Positions 8,686 to 16,994 of a DNA stretch of 64,000 bases are shown one piece after another (position 1 is the stretch's first letter; the number at the start of each line of letters is the position of its first letter). Below the pieces are notes generated by a model that searched no databases, was not told where the DNA came from, and saw nothing but the letters and a program-made list of their open reading frames with translations. The stretch comes from JAAXKN01 sp050258815 (GTDB lineage: Bacteria > Bacteroidota > Ignavibacteria > Ignavibacteriales > SURF-24). Both the position numbers and the translations under genes were made by a program. The stretch covers positions 11,308 to 75,307 of the forward strand of contig JBLMZM010000238.1 of NCBI GenBank assembly GCA_050258815.1, read 5' to 3'.

Positions 8686-9723
8686 ATGGGCGACATTTCG
8701 AAATTGCGTGATGCTGCAGACCTGCTGTTAAATTCCGGCAGATATGATGAAGCATATGATGTTTATGATGAGATTTACTGCCAGATCTGGAGTGCGCTCG
8801 CAAATGTCCAGAATGGTCTTTCAGAATTTTCTTTCAGCTTTTTGACCCACAATATCAGGCAGGCAATGGATTTCAAGACCCATTTCATTGAACCTGCTGT
8901 CAATACAATATTCCTGAAATGGTTTAATCTGGATATTGACCAGACTCTGAATGAATTTATCTTTACGATTTACGGCCACCTGCAGTGCATCTGCTTTTCC
9001 AAATATCTTATTGATAAAATATCCTCTGAAACCGTTATAACCGAATTTCTTGTACTTTATAACCTTATAATTCATGAGACAGATGATAAATGGATCACTC
9101 ACCTGCTTAGGCTGGTCACACCTGTTTCTGATGGCATCAGGTTAAAGAAATTGCGCCCGAATATGGCAGTTCCGGCCGCCACAAAAATGCTAATACAGTC
9201 TGCAGAAAAAATAAATGCGACCGATTGGAGTTCACTTAATACGGTAATCCTTGAATATCTTAATAAAAGCAATGAGAGTGGAAGTGATCTTTTCATATCA
9301 ATTCAGAATGTAGCCGGAACCAGACCGGGCCAGTGGCATAAACATCAGAGGAAACAGGAGAAAAAGGAAAAATACGAGAAATACGAACGCTATGAGAAAT
9401 ACGAGAAGTACGAGAAATATGAGAATTCCTCTTATGAACAAAAGGAAGAGCCCAGGCAAGAACCTAAGGGAAACCAGGGACGCCGGGAGTTTGACATAAA
9501 TTCTTCTACTGAAGAAGAAAAGGTAAGGTATTTTGGATCTGTGCTGGGATTAAAAGGCAGGGTTACAAAATCGCACATCAGGAAAAGATACCTCGAAGAA
9601 ATGGCCAGGTACCATCCGGATAAGGTAGCAAACCTTGGAGAAGAGCTCATTGAGCTTGCTGAACGCAAGACAAAAGAAATCAATGCAGCATATGACTGGC
9701 TCAAGATAAAATTCAACCTGTAG
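8686..9723 (+). CDS. C-terminal J-domain (DnaJ-like) protein
   Basis: A 345-residue protein. Residues 1-220 are helix-rich with no family I recognise. Residues 230-255 hold a run of Lys-Tyr-Glu triplets, followed by a charged linker. About 275-345 is a J domain at the C-terminus, with the HPD signature in YHPDKVANLG and the final-helix pattern KTKEINAAYDWLK. J domains stimulate Hsp70 ATPase activity, and a C-terminal placement resembles DjlA-like or single-domain co-chaperones. There is no signal peptide or zinc-finger region, so it is not DnaJ itself. It has its own spacer from ssnA and converges tail-to-tail with the potassium channel gene 11 bp away. The client is unknown. Confidence 0.8.
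   Translation: MGDISKLRDAADLLLNSGRYDEAYDVYDEIYCQIWSALANVQNGLSEFSFSFLTHNIRQAMDFKTHFIEPAVNTIFLKWFNLDIDQTLNEFIFTIYGHLQCICFSKYLIDKISSETVITEFLVLYNLIIHETDDKWITHLLRLVTPVSDGIRLKKLRPNMAVPAATKMLIQSAEKINATDWSSLNTVILEYLNKSNESGSDLFISIQNVAGTRPGQWHKHQRKQEKKEKYEKYERYEKYEKYEKYENSSYEQKEEPRQEPKGNQGRREFDINSSTEEEKVRYFGSVLGLKGRVTKSHIRKRYLEEMARYHPDKVANLGEELIELAERKTKEINAAYDWLKIKFNL
9371..9426 (+). repeat. Short tandem repeat coding for Lys-Tyr-Glu triplets
   Basis: A near-perfect 9-base unit (consensus AAATACGAG with synonymous changes and one Lys-to-Arg change) is repeated about six times inside the J-domain gene. It encodes a highly charged linker that is probably helical. Slippage at this array could change linker length in frame. 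Confidence 0.8.
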
Positions 9724-9734
9724 GAATTACTGCA

Positions 9735-10670
9735 TTAGTCTGCACCTGAACCAGACTCTGTTTCCAGGGCGTGCAGGTTATCCAGATCAAAAATTATATC
9801 ACCATTATCATCGATAAAGAAAGCCCGCTTAAATCTGGCATTCCAGACGATCTCGTCAAATCTGTATGAGAAACGCGAGTGTACGGTCTGACTGAATGTG
9901 TCATCGAACCCCTTGATCAGTATCAGGAATTCTGCTTCGAGCCTCTGAAGATCAAGAGTAGTTTTACCAAACAGAGGACTTGATTCCTCAATAGGGTGCA
10001 CAATTGTCCAGCTTAGGGGGAAGAAATAGATATATGACCTTTCCAGGTCGAGATTATAGTATCTTCTGACGCTCTGGCCATTATCCTTCTCCACAAAAGC
10101 AAGCATTATTTTAGCCTCTATTTCCATCAGCATATTACGCTTGCGGTTGGCTATTCTGAACTGGAAGCTGGTAATATTTTTATAAGGTGCAATAATGGCT
10201 TTCTGGCTGAAAAGTATCTTCGCCGTAGGTCTGGAAAACCTGCCATACAGCAAACCGGTTGCCAGTGCAAAGCTCATCAGTCCTGTTGCGGATTCAACTG
10301 TCATGATAAGGTTGGGGCCCAGGCCTTCAGGATACATATGTCCATATCCGATAGTTGTAAATGTCTGTACGCTGAAGAAAAAAATGTTGAGGTAGGAATT
10401 CATCGTATTTTTATCAACAGCCCACATAATTTTCTCGGGTCCTGCCATCATGAAAAGGGCAGAAAACAGCAGATTGAGGAGCAGGTATGTTGCAGCAATT
10501 ATACCAAAGAATTTCGGCCAGGAAATATTAACCAGGTACTGAAAAACGTCTCTTGGAGAAAAGCCGGTTCCCTTTTTTATTATATTAAAGGAGCCGTCAG
10601 GATTAATCATCCTTTTGGTCTCGCTGAAATACCTTTCGCCAAATCCGGGATCATTTGTTCTGTCTTGCAT
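9735..10670 (-). CDS. Inward-rectifier potassium channel (KirBac family)
   Basis: A 311-residue protein with the KirBac plan. An N-terminal cytoplasmic segment and slide helix (residues 1-50) are followed by an outer helix at about 52-75. The pore helix and selectivity filter read FTTIGYGHMYPEG near residue 110, followed by an inner helix at about 125-147 (MTVESATGLMSFALATGLLYGRF). The remaining residues form the immunoglobulin-like cytoplasmic domain (FRIANRKRNMLMEIEAKIMLAF, ending with a segment around FDDTFSQTVHSR). Such channels form tetramers and pass K+ into the cell. The 5' flank is only weakly ribosome-binding-site-like. It stands as a single gene, and no regulator is adjacent. Confidence 0.9.
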   Translation of the reverse strand: MQDRTNDPGFGERYFSETKRMINPDGSFNIIKKGTGFSPRDVFQYLVNISWPKFFGIIAATYLLLNLLFSALFMMAGPEKIMWAVDKNTMNSYLNIFFFSVQTFTTIGYGHMYPEGLGPNLIMTVESATGLMSFALATGLLYGRFSRPTAKILFSQKAIIAPYKNITSFQFRIANRKRNMLMEIEAKIMLAFVEKDNGQSVRRYYNLDLERSYIYFFPLSWTIVHPIEESSPLFGKTTLDLQRLEAEFLILIKGFDDTFSQTVHSRFSYRFDEIVWNARFKRAFFIDDNGDIIFDLDNLHALETESGSGAD

Positions 10671-10740
10671 TAAACATTCGTCTGATTGTTGATATCAGAA
10701 TAATTTAGCCTTAATTGCTCACATTTGCAAAGGCACAAAT

Positions 10741-10777
10741 AAAAAACCCCGACCGGCATTTTACTGCTCAATCAGGG
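10741..10777 (-). terminator. Rho-independent terminator of the DUF4091 gene
   Basis: On the minus strand a nine-pair stem, including G-U pairs (10769-10777 with 10747-10755), is followed directly by a T-rich tract (TTTTTTATTT). It lies about 40 bases past the stop at 10816. Confidence 0.75.
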
Positions 10778-10815
10778 CTTAATGAAGGCAATTATTTTCT
10801 AATTGGATTCAGATA

Positions 10816-12822
10816 TTATTTCACTAGCATCATCTTTTTGTTCTGAACGAAGTTGTTAGTCTTCAGTTCATAGATGTACATTCCGCTGGTCAGTTTGCTT
10901 GCATCAAATGTAGCTTCATAGTTACCTGCATTCTTTGTTTCATTAACCAGAGTTGCAACTTCTTTACCAAGCACATCGAATACTTTCAGCGTGACAAAAG
11001 AGTTCTGGGGAATGGAGTATGCGATCTTTGTCGACGGATTGAAAGGATTAGGATAATTCTGATCCAGTTTATATTCCGAAGGTGCCGCTTTTGTTTCAGC
11101 AACGTCTGTTACTGATGAATTGGTTACCGAAAGAATTTTATCGATGATCTGATCTCTGATCTGGTCCAGGTCCTGGCTGGGGTCAATATTGTTTACCCAT
11201 GCCTGCAGATCCGAAACATTCTGCCCTGCTTTTTTCATTGCATCAATTTTGTTTAACAGTGTTGATAAGAATCTTAAGTCATTTACACCATCACGGTATC
11301 CGTCCCACTCGATTGTACCGATAAGACCATTGCTTGTCGGGTAGGTGAATGTTTCTTCACGGTAGCGTGAGTTATCAAAGTCATTCCATTCGCTGTTATA
11401 GAACTTCTGATATGCATAGTCCATTGCTCCATCGTATCCGGCTTTCCAAAGGGCAAGACCGTAGTTTCTTCTGTAGAGTGCAGGATTTTCCTGGCCGCAC
11501 TGTGGATTTGAATAAGAATAGACCTTGTTTCCTTTTGAATGATACTTCTGAGCCTGATCAGTTTTTAAGTCTTTCTGAATAATAGCTACGTCTAAAATGT
11601 CACCCATTGCATCATAAGTTTCATAATACCCTGCAACGAATACCTTTGCACCTGCCTGGTGAACTGCGTTCCATGCCGGTCTCTGGCTTGTCAAAAGATC
11701 TCCTCTGGCTTCGTCAATTCCGTATACATAAAGGTCCTTATAACCGTACTGTGCAATTTTATCTTTCCACTGCTTAACCTGTGCTTTCAGGTTATCCAGG
11801 TCTGACTGGCTGGTCGGGTTTCCGGTAATTAAGCCAAGAGTATATAATTTATCATTTGGTAATCCTACTTCCTTCCTTATTTGTAAATCAAGATCGAGGT
11901 TCTGAATGATCTGATAAGTCGTCGGATAAAGTACGCCATGATCCTTTAAGTCCTGCATTTCCAGTTTATACTGTTCGGGTGATTTTGTAGTATAAGTAAA
12001 GGGCACTTTTGTCCATTTGTCAGCATAGCCATTGTAATAAATTGAATGCTCAACGCGTGACTGATCCAGTTCGAAAGGAAGCACTTCAACCTCTACCGGG
12101 ATTGTGGCAATACTTCCCTGATCACTTGTTATTGATATCTGGGCAGTGTACTTTCCTGTTGCAGCAGTTTCAGGTACGTGGATATTCATCCAGATCTGCC
12201 TGTTTGTTGATCCGTCCAGAGTAAATGGTAAGAGTGTAGGGCTGTCCTGTACGGTTACATCATTTGTAGGGAATGCGTTGCCGGGATCGCTGATATTCTG
12301 ATAGTACTGGCTTCCGTCAGAATTTCTTGTTACGAGCAATGAGTTTGTCTGTGCGCTGTAATCAACCTTCACCAGATCATCATTTTTAACCAGTAATTCC
12401 TGTACCAGATGCTTGTTTTTTGCTTCTGTCAGATCTGAACCGTAACCGGCCTGATACCAGAACTTTACAATGGATATATCCAGATTCTTAGCCGGGATGG
12501 TTCCGCTGGTGCCCTGAAAATCTGTCCAGTTGAACTTAACGTTGTTAACTGTTCCGTGCGGCTGCAGGAACAGGGATAAAGAGTGAAACTGGCCTCTGCA
12601 AAGGCGTGCAGTCATTTTTGTTGGGGCCGTAATTCCAACCGGTGTATTCTTTCCTGTTAATTCATTGTATACATTAGTTGCCGGCATTGCGTAAACATCT
12701 AACAAAGCGGCAGCAGAATTACCTGCGGTTGATTTGTTATTGCTTACCTGCGCAAACATTTGAATAGTAGATACGATGAGGAACAATAGTGTAGCTAAAC
12801 CTCGCGATTTCTTATTCATCAT
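10816..12822 (-). CDS. Secreted DUF4091-type glycoside-hydrolase-like protein with C-terminal sorting domain
   Basis: A 668-residue exported protein. The signal peptide is at 1-24 (LATLLFLIVSTIQMFAQ). A beta-rich N-terminal region (about 30-255) ends in VPVEVEVLPFEL. The central part (about 260-560) has a DUF4091-like TIM-barrel character: YVYGIDEARGD carries a candidate acidic residue, and LALWKAGYDGAMDYAYQ is also typical. The C-terminus (about 585-668) is the sorting domain with QNYPNPFNPSTKIAYS and final MMLVK, which directs export through a type IX-like route and attachment to the cell surface. The protein probably acts on extracellular polysaccharide, but no substrate can be named. AAGGAAAG precedes the ATG, and a terminator follows. 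The gene stands alone. Confidence 0.82.
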   Translation of the reverse strand: MMNKKSRGLATLLFLIVSTIQMFAQVSNNKSTAGNSAAALLDVYAMPATNVYNELTGKNTPVGITAPTKMTARLCRGQFHSLSLFLQPHGTVNNVKFNWTDFQGTSGTIPAKNLDISIVKFWYQAGYGSDLTEAKNKHLVQELLVKNDDLVKVDYSAQTNSLLVTRNSDGSQYYQNISDPGNAFPTNDVTVQDSPTLLPFTLDGSTNRQIWMNIHVPETAATGKYTAQISITSDQGSIATIPVEVEVLPFELDQSRVEHSIYYNGYADKWTKVPFTYTTKSPEQYKLEMQDLKDHGVLYPTTYQIIQNLDLDLQIRKEVGLPNDKLYTLGLITGNPTSQSDLDNLKAQVKQWKDKIAQYGYKDLYVYGIDEARGDLLTSQRPAWNAVHQAGAKVFVAGYYETYDAMGDILDVAIIQKDLKTDQAQKYHSKGNKVYSYSNPQCGQENPALYRRNYGLALWKAGYDGAMDYAYQKFYNSEWNDFDNSRYREETFTYPTSNGLIGTIEWDGYRDGVNDLRFLSTLLNKIDAMKKAGQNVSDLQAWVNNIDPSQDLDQIRDQIIDKILSVTNSSVTDVAETKAAPSEYKLDQNYPNPFNPSTKIAYSIPQNSFVTLKVFDVLGKEVATLVNETKNAGNYEATFDASKLTSGMYIYELKTNNFVQNKKMMLVK

Positions 12823-13465
12823 TTTGTCTTTCCTTATATAATTGAGCGTTAATTGTTAATTGATCGTTGCCATTACTAAGGCAACTGAGGTGCCACACGC
12901 GAGATTTAGCTTTTTGGGGCAAATTCCAATTTTTTAACGGTCAAATTAGTCCGATTGTTGGCTAATATTGGTCACTTGTTCAAGGGGTAAGGGGGCAAAA
13001 AAATGCCCTAAATAATTATTTTACAATTATTTAGCCTTCACATCACACCCTCGCATTTTGTGATTATTGCCGGAAAGATTTCTGCCGGATTGATGACTGC
13101 ATACGGGAGTTTGATTCAGTTGCACAACCGGAACCTGCTCCTGTTTCTTATCCCCGGGAACAGATAAAGATTCTGAAAGGAGTGGACAGGTTATAAGTGT
13201 TGTCACAGATATACACTTCGTATACTTATAAATACACCATATGGAACGCCCCGCGGGAATACGCATTAAAATGGAGGTGTTTTTCAGGCATGGGATTTGA
13301 CAATATAGATACAGACCGCATGAATCATGATTTGCATGATGAATAACGAGGAGGGTTTTATGTTTATTACTTCAGAAAAAGCAGGTTGAATTTTCAGGGC
13401 AATTTCTTCCTGCGGATAGTTTCAATAATTAAATTCTGCAGAAATGCAGTTCAGAGGAGTAAAAC
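12823..13465. other. Intergenic region with an AT-rich inverted repeat
   Basis: About 640 bases without a supported gene. It must hold the promoter of the leftward DUF4091 gene and of the rightward gene at 13466. A perfect 10-base inverted repeat (13008-13017 with 13025-13034, loop of 7) lies mid-way. A nine-codon reading frame (13360-13389) follows a strong GAGGAGGG at about 13348-13355 and could be a leader peptide, but nothing else supports it. Confidence 0.4.
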
Positions 13466-14128
13466 ATGAAGAGTCTTAATAAGCATCTGTTATTATTTAC
13501 CGCATTGCTATTAATAGCATCCTTAAAAGTAAATGCACAGGTCAATGCCGGGATCTCAATAGGCAATGGCGGGTTAAATTCGTTTTATTTGTCGATCGGC
13601 AATTACTTCAGTGTGCCTGAAAGAGAAGTAATTGTTGTCAGGGAAAGAAGAATACCTGATGAAGAGATACCGGTTGTGTTCTATCTGGCCAGAAGAGCCA
13701 GAGTTTCCCCACGCGAGATCGCAGGAATGAGATCAAACGGGTACTCATGGATGGAAATTACTTATCATTATGGACTTGGGCCCGATATTTATGTACAGGG
13801 AAGACCCGCTCAGGGACCTCCTTACGGAAAGGCCTGGGGATATTATAAAAAACATGGTGGTTACGGTAACAGGGGCGGATTGAGCGATTATGAAGTAATA
13901 AGCGCAGTAAATTCGAGATTCCTTTCAGAACGCCATCATTGCCAGCCTGAAGAGATCGTAAGATTAAGAAATCAGGGCTACAATTATGTTGACATCAATG
14001 ACAGATACGTAAGAGGCAATGGCAGAGGCAGCCGCAATGACGACGAACAGTCCTACCATCAGAAGGGCTGGGAGAAGCACCAGGATAAGTGGGAAAAGAA
14101 ACACGGACATGGCAGAGATGACGACTAG
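13466..14128 (+). CDS. Exported protein with two related helical repeats, unknown function
   Basis: I do not recognise a named family. The 220-residue product has a signal peptide (residues 1-24, ending VNA-Q). A short Gly-rich strand region (INAGISIGNGGLNSFYLSIG type) is followed by two similar units of about 40 residues: one near 68-105 (VSPREIAGMRSNGYSWMEI) and one near 150-188 (CQPEEIVRLRNQGYNYVDI). Each has the pattern P-x-E-I-x-x-(M/L)-R-x-x-G-Y-x-(W/Y)-(M/V)-(E/D)-I. The tail is rich in His, Lys and Asp and could bind metal or polyanions. The start is marked by CAGAGGAG. A strong terminator follows the stop. It is probably periplasmic or surface-located. Confidence 0.65.
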   Translation: MKSLNKHLLLFTALLLIASLKVNAQVNAGISIGNGGLNSFYLSIGNYFSVPEREVIVVRERRIPDEEIPVVFYLARRARVSPREIAGMRSNGYSWMEITYHYGLGPDIYVQGRPAQGPPYGKAWGYYKKHGGYGNRGGLSDYEVISAVNSRFLSERHHCQPEEIVRLRNQGYNYVDINDRYVRGNGRGSRNDDEQSYHQKGWEKHQDKWEKKHGHGRDDD

Positions 14129-14139
14129 TTCTCTCTTAC

Positions 14140-14180
14140 CGGGCAGCAGGAAAACTCAGGCTTCTGCTGCCCGTTCTTTT
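14140..14180 (+). terminator. Rho-independent terminator after the repeat-containing exported protein
   Basis: A perfect 10-bp stem (14140-14149 with 14164-14173) is followed by TTCTTTT. It sits between the convergent genes ending at 14128 and 14179. Confidence 0.85.
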
Positions 14181-15276
14181 AGAGCAGATCCTTTGAGCTT
14201 AAATCTTTTATGGCGGTTTTCTGCGGTATCTTCATAAGCGAATAAACAGAAACCGGTTCTTTTTTCCCTTTAATTAGTATTCGCCTGTCAAAAAGGAAAT
14301 TCCTGTTGTTCTTCAGACGTGACAGTGTAGCCTCAGTAATAAATATTGAATTGGGATTCACCATCTTTTCTACGTGTGCCGCTGTATTTACCACATCGCC
14401 AATAACCGTCAGGTCTTTTCTGGCTATGGTACCTATTTCAGCCTGCACAACGTTGCCGCTGTTGATGGCAATGCGTACATTTATCTCCTCCTTGCCCTCG
14501 TAAAGGTTCTTGGCATTCAGCTTTGCAAGCGCCTCAAGTATCTTTTCACCCGCCATTACTGCGTCTTTGGCATCAATGAAAACAGCCATAATGGCGTCCC
14601 CTATAAACTTGTCAATGTCACCATAGCATTCCTGGGTGATAAGTTCACATATACCGAATATTTCATTTAATCTCTGGGCAATCTCTTCGGGTGCATATTT
14701 TTCCGAAAGTGCCGTAAATTGTACAACATCAAGATAAAGGATGGTAAGATCCCGCTTTCTGGATTTGCCCTCTGTTCCTGAAAGTACCTGAGCCATTACC
14801 CTTTCAATTGTTGCCGTAGATACATATTTCCTTATCAGATTGTTGAACTTCTCCTGCAGCACGCGCAGCTCTTCTTCCCTGGAGATATCCCGGAAGACCT
14901 CAATTGCAGCTATAATATCACCTTCCCGGTTCCTGAGTGGTGAAACATGAGCCATCACCGGAAATCTTTTCCCTGATTTATGCTGCGGGTATATTTTTAT
15001 TTTTGTGGACCTGCCTTCCCTCAGTGCAAGCTCAAGAGGGCAGTTTACAGAGCACAGCGGCTCGCCATTTTCATTAATATGATTCAGGATATCTTCGGTG
15101 CTTCTGTATCCCATCACTTCATCGGGTCTGTAACCTGTCAGTTTTTCAGCGCCTTCATTCCAATAGATTATCCTTCTTTGCAGATTTACGATGTACACCC
15201 CGTCTGCAATACCATTTAATACAGCGTCCAGGACAGTACCTTTCCTGCTAATAAACTCGGTTGAAATATCATCCAT
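14179..15276 (-). CDS. PAS-domain class III adenylate/guanylate cyclase
   Basis: A cytoplasmic signalling protein of 365 residues from ATG 15276 (GGGAG about 10 nt upstream), or 372 from ATG 15297, which lacks a ribosome-binding site. Residues 10-130 form a PAS/PAC module (GIADGVYIVNLQRRIIYWNEGAEKLTG type, ending EVFRDISREEEL). A short linker helix follows. About 180-350 is a class III nucleotidyl cyclase domain: LDVVQFTAL gives the first metal Asp, GDIDKFIGDAIMAVF holds a substrate-selecting Lys and the second Asp, and LTVIGDVVNTAAHVEKM has the second substrate position Asp plus the N-x-x-A-H pattern. Lys/Asp selection suggests cAMP formation. A PAS ligand or redox cue would be the input. 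It is a single gene convergent with 13466-14128. Confidence 0.85.
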   Translation of the reverse strand: MDDISTEFISRKGTVLDAVLNGIADGVYIVNLQRRIIYWNEGAEKLTGYRPDEVMGYRSTEDILNHINENGEPLCSVNCPLELALREGRSTKIKIYPQHKSGKRFPVMAHVSPLRNREGDIIAAIEVFRDISREEELRVLQEKFNNLIRKYVSTATIERVMAQVLSGTEGKSRKRDLTILYLDVVQFTALSEKYAPEEIAQRLNEIFGICELITQECYGDIDKFIGDAIMAVFIDAKDAVMAGEKILEALAKLNAKNLYEGKEEINVRIAINSGNVVQAEIGTIARKDLTVIGDVVNTAAHVEKMVNPNSIFITEATLSRLKNNRNFLFDRRILIKGKKEPVSVYSLMKIPQKTAIKDLSSKDLL

Positions 15277-15555
15277 CACCTGGCATCTCCCTCTCATTAT
15301 GGTAATTACGGCTGGTAGCTCCGGCCTATATTATGTTCCCATGCAGCTCACTTGAAATACCCGGAAATTAAGAACGCAACAGGTCACTATTTCCTGCCCT
15401 TTTTTATGATATAAATAATACTTTATAATAGCAATGAAACATCGGAAAAAAAGTAAAATATTTTTATTGCTGCCCGAATAACGGATGAAACAGGATTTGC
15501 CCGAGGCTATAACCTTGCCCGTTTTAATGCGTCTAAAGGGAAAAAAGAAGACGTT

Positions 15556-16635
15556 ATGAAAATAAAAGTCATTCTCCTCCTGCTTCTTTTGCAGGGAGGC
15601 CTTAAGGCAAAGGTTACAACTTCTCCGGATACTGTACTTAATATAAGCAGAATTGAGGACGTATCCTTTACCTCCGGGAGTTTTCAAATTACGGGCAGCC
15701 TGTACATCCCGGATTTGAAGCGTGAAAGGTATCCCGTTTTAATATGGGTTTCGGGAAGCGGACCCAGCTTCAGGAAAGTTAAACAAAAGGAAACAATAAA
15801 ACTTATCAACTGCATTCTCGACAGGGGTTTTGCATATTTCAGGATAGATAAGCCGGGCTATGGCGATTCCAGGGGAAATGTAAACGACGACAGCCTTTTT
15901 GCACGGCTTTCAGACGTAGTTGTTGAGGCAGGGAAAAAACTTAGTGGCCATCCTTCAGTCGACAGGTCCGCAATAGGCCTCTTCGGAAGCAGCCAGGCGG
16001 GATATATAATGCCCCTGGCAATCTCAAAATCAAAAGATATCTCTTTTATGATAGGCTCTTCATGCCCTGGTGAAAACTCCATAGAACAGTGGAATTACCT
16101 TCTTGAAAAGCAAATGATCTGCGAGGGAATAAGTCCTGAAAGAGCAGCAAATAATATTGAAATGTTTTCCACCTTAAGAAATACAACGGACAAAGACTCC
16201 TTCGACATGGCCATAAGTTACTTTAAGCGTAACCCGTTAATTGTAAGGTCTCTGGGCTACGACTCGTCATTTTATAAGAAAGCTGAAAGCTGGTGGCCCC
16301 GCATAATTAATGAAAAAGATGAAAGCCATTTTAATCCAATCTCAATAATGGAAAATATCAGGATACCTGTTTTTCTGGTTTACGGTAAAAACGACAAGCA
16401 GATTGACCCCTTGCAGGCTATGCAGGCATACAAAAATGCATTTGCCGGATCGGGTAACAGGCACTACCGCATTGAAATGCTGAATAACAGCGACCACAAT
16501 ATGAGCCTCAGCAGCGGCTGCTTAAGCGAGATATCGGAACTGAACAAAGCAGGAAGCTACAGTTATGACCCTGAGTACCTGAAGCTTATTTCCTCGTGGC
16601 TTGACGAATGGTACTTTATAGACTCGCATAAATAA
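15556..16635 (+). CDS. Exported alpha/beta-hydrolase
   Basis: A 359-residue serine hydrolase with a signal peptide (MKIKVILLLLLLQGGLKAK). The nucleophile elbow is GLFGSSQAGYIMPLA (G-x-S-x-A-G variant, near residue 150), the acid lies in VFLVYGKNDKQIDP (about 285) and the His in NNSDHNMSLS (about 320). RIDKPGYGDSRGN is a typical early loop. The layout matches secreted dienelactone-hydrolase/YjfP-like esterases, often S9-related. The substrate cannot be deduced. The gene has its own terminator and faces tRNA-Thr. A weak GAAGA-type ribosome-binding site precedes the ATG. Confidence 0.8.
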   Translation: MKIKVILLLLLLQGGLKAKVTTSPDTVLNISRIEDVSFTSGSFQITGSLYIPDLKRERYPVLIWVSGSGPSFRKVKQKETIKLINCILDRGFAYFRIDKPGYGDSRGNVNDDSLFARLSDVVVEAGKKLSGHPSVDRSAIGLFGSSQAGYIMPLAISKSKDISFMIGSSCPGENSIEQWNYLLEKQMICEGISPERAANNIEMFSTLRNTTDKDSFDMAISYFKRNPLIVRSLGYDSSFYKKAESWWPRIINEKDESHFNPISIMENIRIPVFLVYGKNDKQIDPLQAMQAYKNAFAGSGNRHYRIEMLNNSDHNMSLSSGCLSEISELNKAGSYSYDPEYLKLISSWLDEWYFIDSHK

Positions 16636-16654
16636 CGTTTGCAGATAAAAAAAA

Positions 16655-16691
16655 TGCTTAGTGAATTTTGATTTTCACTAAGCAAATTTTT
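16655..16691 (+). terminator. Rho-independent terminator of the exported hydrolase gene
   Basis: An 11-bp perfect stem (16655-16665 with 16674-16684) is followed by AATTTTTAATT. It lies 20 bases past the hydrolase stop. Confidence 0.85.
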
Positions 16692-16741
16692 AATTCTGAG
16701 ATAGATTAACAGTCCTGAAAGTTCCTTCCTGGCTGTTTTTG

Positions 16742-16814
<73 letters not shown>

Positions 16815-16885
16815 CTAGACATGAAGTTAAATGGAAGATATTTACATAGCCTTAATCTTCCATTTTACATCAGACTGCTATTTAG

Positions 16886-16981
16886 CTATCTTAATTTTTT
16901 CTTATGTCTGTTCTTTCTTAATCTTTTTTTCCGCTTGTGCGTTGACATTTTATGACGTTTGCGTTTTTTACCACAGGGCAT
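16886..16981 (-). CDS. Tiny basic ribosomal protein, AURKAIP1/COX24 (mS38/bS22-like) family
   Basis: A 31-codon gene preceded by a textbook GGAGG 5 bases before ATG 16981. The product (begins MPCGKKRKRHKMSTHKRKKR) is almost wholly Lys/Arg/His. It matches the short AURKAIP1/COX24-domain proteins of Bacteroidota, relatives of mitochondrial mS38 and mycobacterial bS22 that sit near the decoding-side core of the small ribosomal subunit. The motif K-K-R-x-K-R-x-H-K-M is well preserved. Residue 3 is Cys where other versions known to me have Ser. It lies between tRNA-Thr and the zinc-ribbon/TPR gene on the same strand, 13 bp downstream of the latter, so it may be co-transcribed. It is too short for usual gene-finding limits. 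Confidence 0.88.
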   Translation of the reverse strand: MPCGKKRKRHKMSTHKRKKRLRKNRHKKKLR

Positions 16982-16994
16982 TTATACCTCCTTT

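Noticed and set aside
9371..9426. Considered as a CRISPR or satellite array
   Set aside because: The 9-base unit is in frame inside a gene with synonymous changes, has no spacers and is much too short.
13027..13266. Minus-strand open frame of 79 codons in the gap upstream of 13466
   Set aside because: No ribosome-binding site, no recognised family and irregular composition; treated as chance.
13360..13389. Nine-codon frame with strong GAGGAGGG upstream
   Set aside because: It could be a leader peptide, but there is no attenuator structure around it and the next gene is 76 bases away. Mentioned in the gap note only.
15331..15687. Minus-strand open frame of 118 codons overlapping the 15556 hydrolase
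   Set aside because: It overlaps the signal peptide of the hydrolase gene, has no ribosome-binding site and its product is Cys/Phe/Lys-rich without a domain.
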